Below, piece after piece: positions 52,011 through 63,471 of a DNA stretch of 64,000 bases. Numbering within the stretch: the stretch's first letter is position 1; each line of letters begins with the position of its first letter. The position numbers were made by a program, and so were the translations under genes. Source of the DNA: Gautieria morchelliformis (taxonomy: Eukaryota > Basidiomycota > Agaricomycetes > Gomphales > Gomphaceae); the NCBI GenBank assembly GCA_015179125.1, contig WHVA01000240.1, forward strand, positions 1 through 64,000, written 5' to 3'. The notes below the pieces were generated by a model. The model was given only the letters and a program-made list of their open reading frames with translations, was not told where the DNA came from and searched no databases.

Positions 52011-52255
52011 TGAGTCTCTAGAAGTCATTCTCTATAGTGAAGACGATACTGGCTAACGGGTAATCATCAGTTTGGTGAATGACTTGATCTTGGCGCGATG
52101 TTACAATTTGTGCCCCCCGTCCGGGCTGAGACTCTCTGAGACTCTTCGTTGCTTTAGAACAAGTACAGTAGACATTGAGAGCATTTCGTATAAACTTGGA
52201 ACCAGAAAAAAAAAAACCTATGTTGACATCAACGTCTTGTGCAGTTTGATGTTGA

Positions 52256-52630
52256 TTACCAACCGGTTTCCGCCTCCAATGTCTGGACGCTGATATCGAA
52301 GCTCTTAGCTGTCTCTGTACACTTTGCGTGATACCGTCCATCTTCCGTTTGTTTTAAAACCACACTTGGTCTCGGGAGCGCCGTACCGTGCCACATGCGC
52401 TGATGTGCAGTGGGGCAGTGAACAGATAGCAGAACTTCCTCCTTAGCCATCTGCGCTCTTACCTATGGTAAACAACGTCCCGTTCTGCCTCGTAAGCACC
52501 CGGATGTCGGCCAAGTTAGTGGCCAATGGACGATCCTTAGGGCTCTGATTTTGCAGCGTGTCTACCCCCGACGCGTGATGAATATCATTTACTGGCGATG
52601 GGCATATGGCTGTGATAGTCAACGCCACCC
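52256..52630 (-). CDS. hypothetical protein in the duplicated spacer, copy B
   Basis: Minus-strand frames 52443-52628 and 52256-52450 repeat those at 44463-44980: KDRPLATNLADIRVLTRQNG, TLFTIGK and MAKEEVLLSVHCPTAHQRMW. The 5' part differs from copy A (52560-52630 is unrelated to 44770-44980). No recognised domain. The meaning is as uncertain as for copy A. Confidence 0.3.
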
Positions 52631-52639
52631 CTACTTGTA

Positions 52640-53120
52640 GTACTACTAGTATCGTGTTAGCCTTTCGATGGTGGACCTAAGGTGTAGAATGTGTCGGCAC
52701 CCTTTGTCCTCCGTGCTCTTTGAGTCTTTCCAGTATACATAGTCACGCACACGTTAACTCGCACGATCCAGCCGCCATGCTTGCACTCCCTTGATATATC
52801 TGCCATCAGGGCTCTGGTGTACCACTCGCGTCTCCCCGAGTCCGACAACCATGCATACCCCCCTGCCGGTCGAAAATATCGAGATCTGGCTACGCTGGAA
52901 TCTAAGCACGGTGGCTGAATAGAGCACTATCCAACAAACATGGCAGCTAAAACTCACTTAAGTGGTCCGCATAGATATATCAGGTGATTCAGAAGGCTAC
53001 AAAGTACATTCACAGTAAACAACTGGATCGTCTTATTCCTTCTACAGACAATAATAATGTCCAACACCCCCTCAAGTACAGATATCACAGCGCTCAGGAT
53101 CGGCGTAGCATTGGTATCCA
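52640..53120. other. spacer, no gene recognised
   Basis: Short frames only. It includes about 80 bp (near 52990-53090) that are absent from copy A of the duplication. Confidence 0.4.
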
Positions 53121-53123
53121 GAC

Positions 53124-55436
53124 TCACGCCTGCTCTAGCGGCAGACTTCTGATCACTGCTTCCGCCTGCTTCGAGCGCGGCTTAAACACACACTTGAACG
53201 GACGCGGATGGCTGGATCGCAGGCGACAAAGTATATGTGCCACATATTCCCGACTGTGACCAAATTCAAAACTCACCTAAAGAAACCTGGCTTCGCCTCG
53301 CGCGCAAAACCGATATCAATCGCGCGCCCATGCTGGTCTACCGCATGCGTCATGTCGAACACGGAGAGGATGGTGGCGCCTGCTATCCAGAGAGAGTTGT
53401 CGGCGAGGTTGCTGCCGGCGCAGATCCTGCGGTTGCGGGAAAATTGGGTTATGAGTGATTTGTGAGCGACATGGTCGAAACTGACCGTCGCCCGAACCCA
53501 AACGCGCCAGCTATCGCAGGATCGCGCGGGACGTTCCCCTCTTTGTCGGGCAGAAACCGCTCTGGGTAGAACACGGAGGGATTGGGGTACATCTCTGGGT
53601 CGTGCAGGATCCTCCTACGAGCAGACGAAGAAAGTGAATACAATGAGTAAGAAAGTGGATATCATAAGTAAAGCAACGAGAGGCGAATCTCCGAGTCCGG
53701 CGCAAGGACAGGAAAGCGACGACACAAGAATGCTCCTCGTCACGACATGACACGTACCACACGTTCGGGATAACGACACTCTTAGCTGGGATGCTATACC
53801 CCGCATATATATCGTCCTCCGTGGTGACGTGGGGAAGCGCTGAATGAGCAAGTAGCGTGACCTCACGCAGCTTGACGATGAGCACACTGCTAACCTGTAG
53901 GCGCAACGGGGGTCCACCTTAAAACCTCCTTCACGACGGCGTCCACGTATGGCAGGTGCGGGCGATCGTCGAACGAGGGGAGACGGGCGGCGTGCTCCCG
54001 TCCTTGCTCCGCCTCTGGGTCCTGGTACAGATCCTGTTCGAGGACACTGTCAAGCTCTGCCTGCGCCTTCGCTTGGACGTGGGGATGCAGGACCATCGCG
54101 AGGATGAAGAAGTGGATGGCTGCGGTTGTCTGGTCGGGTGGGGGGGAGGATTTTCAGGATGGTGAGCTTAGCACTGGGCATGACATGAGATGGCGGCGAC
54201 GTACGGTGTCCGAGCCGGCTGTCAAGCGGAAATTGTCCAGTTCAAATGCGGAAACGGCGCGTATCAATGCGTACAGTGCGCTCACCCCCAAATATACTCG
54301 CCGCGACCCTTTTCACAAGGTCCACATCCTCATTAGTCTCATCCTCCACGCCTATATCCTCCAACGCATTCTTCACAAACGACGGCCCTGCCGTGCCCGT
54401 CGCCTGTAGACTCATGCCTTACTCAGCCACGGCCGTCTCGCACAAGTGAGTAGAAGAGAGACATGCCATCTGGGATGTCACCTCCCGGAAGGGCGCATCC
54501 CGTAGATCCTGCCCGTGTTTGCGGACTTTTCTTGCGTGCCGCTGGAAGCCCGTGCCGGGGACCCAGGCGGGGACATATTTGACTGTCACGGCCCGTGTGG
54601 AGGGGCATGTTATTGACATCGCGCTCGAAGACAGAACAGGACTAACGCATCGGAAAGGAGTCGACGAGAAACGCGCCGGGTCGGACAGCCTGGGCGTGCG
54701 CAATGCTGTTGTTTTCTGACAGAGTGACAAGGGGGTCCGCGGTGCGAGACACTCTCCGTCCGTACGCAATGCCCATTGCGACACTTGCTGCCATACTGGC
54801 TCCAACAGCAAGAACAGCACATTCATCAGGTGCGCACTGGGGAAGCGTATAGGTAACCATGCTCACTGGCGAATATGCTGGACGTAATCCTCGGGAGAGT
54901 CGAGGAGTAAGCGGAGGGCGTGCCGCTGCGAGCTGGCAGGGTTGGAAGACTGTGACGGCGGAGGGGTTCATCTGTCTGTAGTAGAATGTGCGGTGTTTGC
55001 GCCATGGCTTCCCGTAGGGAAGGAGTGCGGTGCCGCCTGCGTCCATGCTGGGTTCGTGGAGGTGTAGTGATCTATTTAATAAAGGTATAGACATACAGGT
55101 CATGGAACATGGTCATATGCTGGCGGTCGGAGTATTTCGAGGACCTGCGGTCGAGGAGATCGGAAGCTGCGCTGAAGGAATTGAGAATAATGATGTGGCT
55201 GCCGAAGGAGGAAAGGTGCACGATGTCGCCTGGAGATGGATGGGAGATTCAGACGGGACTCGATCCGAGGGCGTAGATGGTGAGAGCTCACGTACCGTAT
55301 TCCTCTGCCCAGCGATTATACGTTTCCCAGAGCTTGTGGGTTGGCAAGTGGAACCAGTAGTGGAGTAGAAGTAATATAGTAGGGCGCCAGCTAATAGGGC
55401 GAGGAGGTCGAGGGCAAGGTAGTTTGGGGAGAACAT
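53124..55436 (-). pseudogene. cytochrome P450, copy B, nearly full length
   Basis: Minus-strand multi-exon P450 from ATG at 55436 to TGA at 53124. A membrane anchor starts it (SPNYLALDLLALLAGALLYY), then THKLWETYNRWAEEYG, GDIVHLSSFGSHIIILNSFS, GGTALLPYGKPWRKHRTFYY (C-helix W-x-x-x-R), LLLDSPEDYVQHIRQ, KYVPAWVPGTGF, an I-helix with TTAAIHFFILAMVLHPHVQA, the E-x-x-R motif KEVLRWTP, YPERFLPDKEG, the haem loop FGFGRR-ICAG (Cys ligand present, split by an intron) and PFKCVFKPRSKQAEAVIRSL. P450s oxidise small molecules with NADPH-P450 reductase at the ER. Two lesions are visible: the Pro-rich hinge after the anchor is missing with a frame change near 55330, and a frameshift lies near 54925. Either could be a sequence error; as read it is a pseudogene. 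Confidence 0.75.
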
Positions 55437-55439
55437 GGG

Positions 55440-56037
55440 TGTGCACTTTGGGCAGTCTTTGCCGGGTGAGTGGAGGGTACCGGTATTTAGAATGAAAATA
55501 GGGATAGTAGGATGAGGACGCGCAGGCCACGTGACCTGATGAGTGATAGAGTCACGTGACACAACTGGAAAGAGAAGGCTGTGGAGTGAAGTCGAGTAGG
55601 TGACGTCAGGTATACCCAAGAATTGCTTCCAAAGACATCATTGCAATGTGATTGCGTCTCCACAGATATATATACCACGTCTATATTGGCTGTATGCTCC
55701 AGCTTCTGATTCTTAGTTGCCGGGCGCATACGGGACCGCGTACGGACACGCAGCCCCGTGTCTCGCTCTGCTGACCCAGGGTAGACCCTAGATTGCCAAC
55801 TAATATGCAATTTTCAAATGTGCAGACATGGTCTCGACCCTTCCATCACCCTCCCGCCCGTCCCCGGGGTCCCGCACTGGGCCCGATTAGGATATACTGC
55901 TCCGTGGTGGCGTCCGCCCGTCTGGGAAGGCACGCGCAAAGGCCCGCGGACCCGCTGAGCGTTTGCGTGGGGTATATCATGGGTGCTCAATTTGTCTTGC
56001 GTGTTACCGTCCCTCTCGCCGATCCACCATCCCCGCA
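55440..56037. other. intergenic region between two diverging genes
   Basis: Should contain the promoters of the P450 (minus) and the acyltransferase-like gene (plus). Several CACGTGA words are seen near 55540-55560 (E-box-like). Open frames here (such as 55793-56332) are shadows of the next gene. Confidence 0.4.
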
Positions 56038-58519
56038 ATGTCGTCCCCGCACTCACTCCCCGCCTTTGCGCGCCCCCTGGGCGACAGCGAGCTCTCCTAC
56101 TTCCTGCCGTCCCGCAAGGAGGGCGTCAATGATATGTCCGTGCTCCGTCCCCGCCCTTCGTGCTCGCTCACCCCTCTCCAGGTACCTCCACCTTGCCTTC
56201 TCTGCATATCCCCACCTCGTAACGCCCCGCCGCCTCGCCCTCGCGTGGACTATCATGCGGGTCCGACATCCATTGCTTGCCGCCAGAGTTGAGCTCGATC
56301 TAGAGCACGGTTATGGCGCCAACTTTCTGTGAGTGCTGCGCATGACCTTTTGTTGCGCTTTTTATCGTCCAACCTTTCTCCCCCAGTTATATGCCACCGC
56401 CCTCACCTCTCTCCGCCCTCCTCTCCGCCCAGCACTCCCTCCTCCTCCGCCATGCCCCCAAACAAGTCCTCATAGACGCCTATCTTAATGGCCCGAGGTC
56501 CCTCTCTAATGACCGCCTGGCCATGCTGATTGTCTCCGGAGACGCCTTTCGTGGCGAGCCGAATCCCGGCGTGGTCACTCCGCCCGCGACGCCGGGAACT
56601 AGTCCCGCCGAGTTCAGCTTCGCCCCGCAGCCCCAAGAATTCGACCTCCTCCTCTGCGCAGCCCACTTCCTCGGCGACGGCATCGCCCTCCACACCTGTG
56701 CGAACGAGTTCTTCATGCTCCTTGCCGCCCCTGCCGCGTCCCATTATGTCCCGGAGCACCCGAGTCTTGGCCCAGAGCAGCTCAACGCACCCCTGTCCGA
56801 CACAGCGCTCCACTCTCTCTTGGAGCACGAGTGGGAGGTGCGCTGGGGCCCCGCCTCGCCGTACTCTGCAGGCGGCCCGTCGCCCCTCCCACCATCGCTT
56901 GAATCGCGTTTGGCCGCGCCGTCACACACGCACCCGCACCAGGGTTCAGACGCGCCCAGCTCCGCCGCCGCCCCCCTCAGCACCTTCCAACGCGTCGCAC
57001 ACGACCTCGCCTTCCGCCGTGCCCAGGCGAGACTCGTGGGGGGACATGGTTTTGCGCGCGTCACGGCGCCGTCTCCGCCCTCGCCTGCGTCCCCACCGCC
57101 CGCTTCAAGACCCAGCACCAAGGAGCCCCCCACACGCACCCACCAGACCCTTCTCCGCACGCACGCCTTCCCCCCCGCGCTCACCGCGCATATACTCGCA
57201 CGCTGTAAACGGCATGGCGTGAGCGTGAGTCACGTGCTGTTTGGGGGGTGTGCCGTGGGGTGGGCGAGGGTGGGGGGTGGGGGTGTGCGGGGTGTTCGTG
57301 ATACCGAGCAGGGGGACAGGAAGTGGGAACAGCTCCCGCTGATGATGTACTCTGCCCTGAACCTGCGCCCGCACCTCGCGCCCGCCCCGGACTCGGACCC
57401 ACGCGCGTCCTACTGGTTCCTCGCGGTCGGATACTTCAACGTGGTGTTGCCCGTGTTTGGGCTGCCGGGGAACGAGGCCGCACCCGCCTCGAGCCAGACG
57501 GCCACCACAAAAACCGTCCTCCACCGCGCGCACCTCGCCAAACAGCAAACCGCCACCGCCGCGCGCCACCCGCTGCTGCGTCCGTACGCGTTGCGGATGG
57601 CGAGGGAGCGGGGGGAGAGGGCGCGGGTCTGGGCGGGGGTGGACGATGCCGCCGAGAGAGAGGCAGCGCTTGCTGCTCAGGCTGTGGAGGATGCTGCGGG
57701 GCGCGGCGGCTGTGCGGATACCGATACCGAGGCCGCGCCGGCGTCGACGCCCCCGTCTTTGGACCTGGCCCCTCCGTCGCCCCCAACGACGCCCCCCACG
57801 ACACCGGTAGCCACGCGCGCCTCGACGCCGCCTCCTAGCCCGCAGCACCCGAGGGCGCCTGAACCGCCATTAGCCCAGGAAGCCGAGGCTTCGAAGAACC
57901 GCGGTTCCGCGCACCCGCTTGCTTCTCCCTCCACGGCTTCTGCCCCATCCCCCGCTTCGGGCCCCACGCCCTCGGCTGCATCCTCTTCGAGTTCGACGGC
58001 TTCCGCTTCCGCCCCCGCCTCCGCCCCCGCCTCCGCCCCCGCCTCCGCCCCCGCCTCCGTCTCCACCCCCGCGGTATCGACTGCACCCTCCAAAGCGCTC
58101 ATAGGGCTCTCCCTCCTGGGCAACCTCGACGCGATCTACAAACACGCCACATACCCCAGCCTGTCGCTGCACACGCTCACGACGGGCTCCCGCCAGCGCA
58201 GCGGCTCTGCGCTCCTCTTCGGGTACACGTTCAAAGGGCGGCTGTGGGTGAGCCTGGGCTGGGATGGGGCCGCGTATGGGGGGAGGGCGCGCGTGGGCCC
58301 GGCAGGGGCGTCGTGTGGGAGGGCGTGTCGGAGGGGGCCGGAAAACACGGGAACTTTGACGCGGGGCTTGGAGACGGGAGTGGAGCGTCTCCCGCCGGGG
58401 AGAGTGAGGGCATGGATGGGGCGTCGATAGTCGGGCCGGAGGGAGAGATGGGCCGCTGGTGGCGGGAGGTCGTGGGTGTTCTCGGGGAGGTTTTTGGGGA
58501 GGGGGAGGGGTGCGCGTGA
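56038..58519 (+). CDS. condensation/CoA-acyltransferase-like protein, GC-rich
   Basis: Exons 56038-56135, 56182-56328 and 56387 onward; introns of 46 and 58 bases keep the frame. It starts MSSPHSLPAFARPLGDSELS, then LHLAFSAYPHLVTPRRLALA and PPSPLSALLSAQHSLLLRHA. LLLCAAHFLGDGIALH at about residue 175 is the HxxxDG active-site motif of CoA-dependent acyltransferases and NRPS condensation domains, with His as general base. Later HILARCKRHGVSVSHVLFGG, LMMYSALNLRPHLAP, YFNVVLPVFG and LFGYTFKGRLWVSLGWDG fit the same fold. A long Pro/Ala/Ser insert (about 58000-58065 with tandem GCCTCCGCCCCC) interrupts the C-terminal half. The main frame stops at 58430, but a likelier C-terminus (WWREVVGVLGEVFG) is in another frame to 58519, so a frameshift or unseen intron lies near 58270. 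Acyl donor and acceptor are unknown. It diverges from the P450. Confidence 0.6.
58006..58070. repeat. 12-bp coding minisatellite
   Basis: About five GCCTCCGCCCCC units coding for Ala-Ser-Ala-Pro repeats inside the acyltransferase-like gene. Likely length-variable. Confidence 0.85.
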
Positions 58520-58559
58520 GCTGAGGCCGAGGGTGGGGGAAAGGGGTTGATTCGGATTG

Positions 58560-58871
58560 GACTTGGACTTGGATGTTGGGATTGGGTTGGGTTGAATATT
58601 TGGATTGGATTTGCTCGCTCTTAGTCACACCGAACACTCGCTGGACACGGCCTCCCTTTCTGACACGGCTTTAGAGATCTTAAGCCCTTGGAATACCCTC
58701 ACACTCGTATTAAGTAGACTTGGATGTTGGATTGTTGGGATTAGGTTGGGATGAATATTTGGATTGAAATTGCTCGCTCTCAGTCACCAAACACTCGCTG
58801 GACACGGCCTCCCTTTCTGACACGGCTTTAGAGATCTTACGCCCTCGGAATACCCTCACAGTACTCGTACC
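58560..58871. repeat. 150-bp tandem duplication
   Basis: ACTTGGATGTTGG...GAATATTTGGATTG...AACACTCGCTGGACACGGCCTCC...CTTTAGAGATCTTA...GAATACCCTCACA occurs at 58567 and again at 58718, period 151. Preceded by a TTGGATT-rich tract. No gene. Confidence 0.88.
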
Positions 58872-59024
58872 CACACACACACGGAACGCAACACTCGTAC
58901 CTCGGACTCGCACTCACTCTTGAGTTTACAGTAAGCGGACAGACTTTTGGGACAGGATGGGGTATGGGATTGGATTGCATAGGGATCAGGACGAGCCTGA
59001 TGGGAGTTAATTGGAGACCTGGAT

Positions 59025-59140
59025 TGTACATCTTCGTTGGATAGATTTTTGACGTCGGACAGATGGGAGTTGGGAGTTGGAAAATTGGACTGTATACCTT
59101 GGTTGGATAAATTGTTTTTTGACGTCGGACAGATGGGTGA
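59025..59140. repeat. 55-60 bp tandem duplication
   Basis: GTTGGATAGATTTTTGACGTCGGACAGATGGG near 59036 is repeated as GTTGGATAAATTGTTTTTTG then ACGTCGGACAGATGGG near 59101. No gene. Confidence 0.75.
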
Positions 59141-60355
59141 TCTCGGATAAAGGTCGATGAGTATGCAGATCAGCACCAATTTTCGTCGAAGCCGCGCGTC
59201 AACCCATGTGGAACGAACGATATAGCAGGACTGACTTGCGCAAATTCCCGGCCACTCACTCAATGCATCGATTGCATTGAGTCTGGGCGACCGACCTCCC
59301 GAAACGGCGCAAGGTACGTCGAACGCTAGGAAACGGCCGTGGCTGGGGTCCCGACGACTGAGGGCGGTGCCTGTGTGGATGGAAGGACGGAAGGCAAGGG
59401 AGGTTCCTGGCGTCGAGCTTCGAATTCGAAGCTAGGGCAGCGATCGCGCGAGACGGTGGTCATCAGTTCTGGCAGCCAGCCCTTAGCCATATGGACGACG
59501 GCGCAGGTGCGCATGGACGGGCACGGATCGAGAGCGCAGCGTAGCTTATGCTGACGGCTGAGTATGATGGCCTCGACGTCTGGAGCTGGAGTGTGGAAAG
59601 GCTGAAGATGGGGGCGACGAGCGCGCGGCAATAGTGACAGCTGCAGGGACTCAAGAGGGGCACAGGCTGACTCGGGAATGGAAGGGGAAGGGATGCTGCA
59701 GGGGTGCTCAGGGAGAGTCAATTGACCAAGTGGTGGGCACGAGTGTGACGATCTATATAACAAGAAATGGAGCTGACGAGGCGTGCACGAGGCGTCCACA
59801 AATATCCCTCCTCGAGCGCGAGTGCTGACCAACTTGAAGTTGGCGTTGATATTCCTGTTGAGTCACTCCATGCGGTTCAGCAGGGGTCTACCTTCTAAAC
59901 GAGATGGTCACGGTATTATCATATTTAAGAACTGCGTAATTGTAACAACTCGTCTGATCCTCTCGGAGGCGCTGCTGCTATGTAATATATCGAGTCACTG
60001 ACGTTGACTCATGCAAACTACCAAACGCAGAAATCGGCAAACAACCCGAGGGAGATGGCTGCTCTGAGCGTCGATACAGAAGAGGGGAACCACTGTAGCA
60101 AGTATTCCCGTTGGAGAGAACGCACACACTGGCATTAAGTTGTTACTGCCACAAGTTTCACGGTGCGAGCCGATGCGTGCGCATCGACATCACCGACTAA
60201 AGTTGTCGTTCAATCCGGGATCCTCAATCCAGGCCCTTTCGGGCCACGTACTATGTAGGGCATACGGCGATTGGGGGGGCATGTGTGCATAAACCGAGAT
60301 GGTGAGGTTGAGCATACTGTAATATACTGAGACTGGCATATCATAAGTAGCTAAC
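59140..60355. other. intergenic; one unassigned minus frame 59326-59832
   Basis: The longest frame, 168 residues on the minus strand (59832-59326), is Pro/Ser/Arg-rich with no recognised domain, and shorter frames overlap it on both strands. I do not regard it as a secure gene. The rest shows nothing. Confidence 0.35.
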
Positions 60356-60357
60356 TT

Positions 60358-61590
60358 GTGCCACCCCCGCTCGGGAACAAGATCCTACGCCGCAGCCTCA
60401 GCTTGAGACATCCGACTTTGGAGGTGGCGCCACAACCGCATGGCCCTCACAAACGCTTTATAGCGGCCCTATGGGTGCGATGTATAAGTTCAACGTGGGC
60501 CCACCGCATAGCGAGGGAGTCACACTCACAACGCCTTTGTCCTGGAAATTCTCTCCGCTAAGCTCCCGCAGCTTCGCAAAATACGCGCACTCCGTCAACC
60601 CCTCACCTTCCCTCTGTGCGAGTGTGCTAAAGTCCCGGAGCGCCGTAAGCGTCACGACCGTTCGGATGCGCTCCGTGCTCGCCGGGCAGAACCCAGCCCT
60701 CATGAGCTGGTGCCGCGCCGACCCCCGTGTGGGGCATCCACAATAGATGACCCTCACATGGTGTAGGCTGTTCGTGCGCACGACAACCATGTCCTTTGCG
60801 GTGGTCGACCCGGTATTGTAGCATGGCGCGCCACGATGATCCAGGTATGTGACAAGGCCAACGACGCTGAGCTCTATACGCTGCCACGGAAAACGACCTA
60901 CGTCCGGCCCATCGTCGGACTCGCGCTTGGACCATTGGACAACACGGTGCAGGGGCTCGTAGGTGTGCCGTGAGATTATGCACGCCCTGCAGACAATAGG
61001 GCATAGATAGCACTCCTCGCAGCGGAAGGTCGCCCTGGCAGTGCGACAGTCGGCGCACGTATTTGCCGCACCGGACGGCTCAGGCTCCAAACCGGCGAGT
61101 GCGTCGACAAAATCCGACGCATGCTCTATGAGGCCATTGACTATATCACGGTCAGACTGTACCCGAGCACGCCATCAGCACGTCGGCGACAATGCACAAG
61201 GCGAATTATATGCCCACCTTGCGACCAGGTGGAACCTTGCTCTTTGGCTGCTGCTTGGTCTTGGGGCTGCCTGAGGCCGACACCGCGGGGACGTCCACTC
61301 GAGGTCGTGGCTGCACGTACCCAGTGCGATATCTGCACTTTATTCCGGGGCTGCAGGAGTATGATTGGTATGTTATGGGGACGCTACCCTCGGGCCTAAT
61401 CGCGGGTGGTGGCAGATCTTTTATGGACAGTGGGCTGATTTGCTTGACTCGTTTCCGAGAATTGCTTTGGGTGACTCGTTTCCGAAACTTGCATTGGGTC
61501 TTCATGGCGGCGGGATGCGCGTGCGTAGGAGTGGAACGTAGCGATGTGGCACGAGAGGAACGCGCACCAGTGAAAGAAAGTAGCACGAAC
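60358..61590 (-). pseudogene. KDZ-transposon-associated CxC2 protein, truncated
   Basis: The minus-strand frame open from about 61170 to 60458 carries a CxC2-type cysteine cluster: NTCADCRTARATFRCEECYL, CPIVCRACIISRHTYEPLHR then VVQWSKRE, followed by LSVVGLVTYLDHRGAPC, HHVRVIYCGCPTRGSARHQL, MRAGFCPASTERIRTVVTLT, ALRDFSTLA and GGPTLNLYI. Such cysteine-rich domains precede the transposase in Kyakuja-Dileera-Zisupton (KDZ) elements, which are abundant in mushrooms. One frame off, RYKAFVRAMRLWRHLQSRM (60450-60390) continues the family and then stops. A likely N-terminal exon is at 61206-61586, with a basic RKRVTQSNSRKRVKQISPLS stretch. The catalytic part (several hundred residues) is missing, so it is a relic. 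Confidence 0.75.
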
Positions 61591-61854
61591 CACTATTTAT
61601 ACTCCGGTCACCAAAAATGTGGACCGGAGTTATTGTCCAGATAACCATGACGCAGACAAAGACGCAGACAAAGACGTAGACAAAGCCCCGGCATTTGCCA
61701 CAAAGCATACAACACTGCGATAGCACGAACCATTATTTATACTCCGGTCACGAAAAATGTGGACCGGAGTTATTGTCGACTCCAGATAAACCATGACTCA
61801 GACAAAGACGCAAACAAATCCCCGGTATTTACCGCAAAGCAGACAACACTGCGA
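61579..61854. repeat. 142-bp tandem repeat with a conserved hairpin
   Basis: Two copies, 61579-61720 and 61721-61854. Each holds TAGCACGAACCA, TTATACTCCGGTCAC, then AAAAATGTGGACCGGAGTTA, so arms ACTCCGGTC/GACCGGAGT fold over a 12-base loop. Then a GACAAAGACGCA-type 12-base repeat and ACAACACTGCGA. Located just upstream of the start of the KDZ-associated gene. Confidence 0.9.
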
Positions 61855-61869
61855 GTGAGACACTTTTTG

Positions 61870-63470
61870 TAGTGCGGCATCAGAAGCCCAAGCAGATTAT
61901 GAAGCTACAGGTCCACCTCCAGCGCAGAAAAAACAGAACTACGGTAACGTGTAATAGATGTCTCAGAATCAGCATGCACTGCGAGCACAGAGGTGGTCCG
62001 GAGAATGAGGCGACAGTGATAAAGCGTCGATTCGAGGGTGAAATTTATTTTTACGAAGACCAGAGCCCCGAAGACATGCTCCGTACTCTGGGGGGATTCG
62101 CCGCGGTGGTGCCACAGCCTGTGTATCTAGGCTCTATCATGACTGGGTCAGAAAACAAGCTGAGAGCTTCGCCTGCATGAGATTATCGAACATCCCGTAC
62201 TTTCGACCCAGAATATTGCAATAGCAGATAGGTCGTTGGGACCAGTGCGCCAGAGAAAAAACAGTAAACATGGGCAAGTTACACCTTGCCGAGTGAAGAT
62301 GGCTGCTGCCTCAGAATTCGGGGTTGGGTGCGGTACTGTATCGCGGGTTCCCCACGTTGAAGGTCGTGGTCACTGGCGTGCATTTGGCGCTTGGAAAGTA
62401 TGACGGGAGTGTCACGCACGGACTCGGCAACCTGCGGCTCCTTACTTTCCACACCTTTAGCTATGCTGCCTGCAAGCGAAGCCGCAGGCCGCTGCGTCCA
62501 ACAGAGCGCCGCTAGGCAGACCACAACCTTTGACCTACCGCGGGCAGCCGTCTCCTAAGATTGGGCTTCCTGCCAGGTAAGGAAAAGGGTTGCAAGGGGA
62601 GACGGGTGTGCAGCGGTTTCGAGCCGACGAAAGCTCTCATCAAGGGGATACCGCTACCCCGACCGCTCGCCCTTCCAGTTCTGTTTAGGAGTCACTACTT
62701 CTGAGCCTGCGCCTAGTGGGAGTGAACGGTCTGTGCGCATGAACGGTGCCTTTAGCCATCCGCCCAGAGGCCGCTACAGCACTCGTGACCCACCAGCGGG
62801 AAGTGTTACGGTTGGGTGGTGAGTTAGTCAGGAGACGGAGGCTTCGTCCCAAGCCTTTAGCTCAAGCTGAATAGCCCATGTACTGCGGCCGGTAGTTTCC
62901 ATCCGGCGACAGGTTTTTCGTGTCCATGCAGCAAGACGATGTTGGACGTAATTACAAGGACGAATTTGGGTGAAGCTAGGAAACGCCTTACTCGGGTCAC
63001 CGGAACCTAACGGTACGGATGTAACGCCCCCGCGATGACAAAGGCACTTAAGTATGCAGCGATAGAGAGACGAGGACTCTGGAATTATATGCCCCAGAGT
63101 TGGCACTGTGGTGGCGGCAGTCGGAATCTGGAGATCTGTCGTTCTGCGCTGGAAGTCGTCTGTTGATGCGCTTATGCGGTATTACAAGATTACTTGAACG
63201 CTACACACTGGTACACGTCATTCGACGCCATTGTCTCTAGTTCTCACATGCAGCAGGTATGGCGCGACGTGGCACAGCAGGCGGAAGAATCTAACGAAGT
63301 AGCAATGGAGTCGAAGATAGTCCCAGTGAGCACAACCATCGGTGTGTCATGGTGCTCTGCGATGAGACAGTCGCGTACGTTTGAAACTATTCGGAACATC
63401 GTTCACCAGGAAGCAAGGCTGTGGCCGTTGCAGCAATATATATTAGTAAAATGAGAACTGTTTTTGCAAG
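61870..63470. other. no gene recognised
   Basis: Short frames on both strands (for example 61872-62180 plus, 62828-63106 minus, 63194-63454 plus) without known motifs. Confidence 0.4.
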
Positions 63471-63471
63471 G

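Larger units (their letters stand above)
51040..54085. repeat. 3-kb segmental duplication, copy B
   Basis: Partner of 43269-46161. Here both border genes (kinase copy 3 and P450 copy B) continue beyond the duplicated part, so this copy is the likely source. Confidence 0.8.

Noticed and set aside
56403-58640. Several long minus-strand ORFs (up to 255 residues)
   Set aside because: GC-rich shadows of the acyltransferase-like gene; they are Arg/Gly/Pro-rich without motifs.
61192-61644. 150-residue plus-strand ORF opposite the KDZ-associated gene
   Set aside because: No motif; the minus strand has the likely N-terminal exon there and the ORF runs into the tandem repeat.
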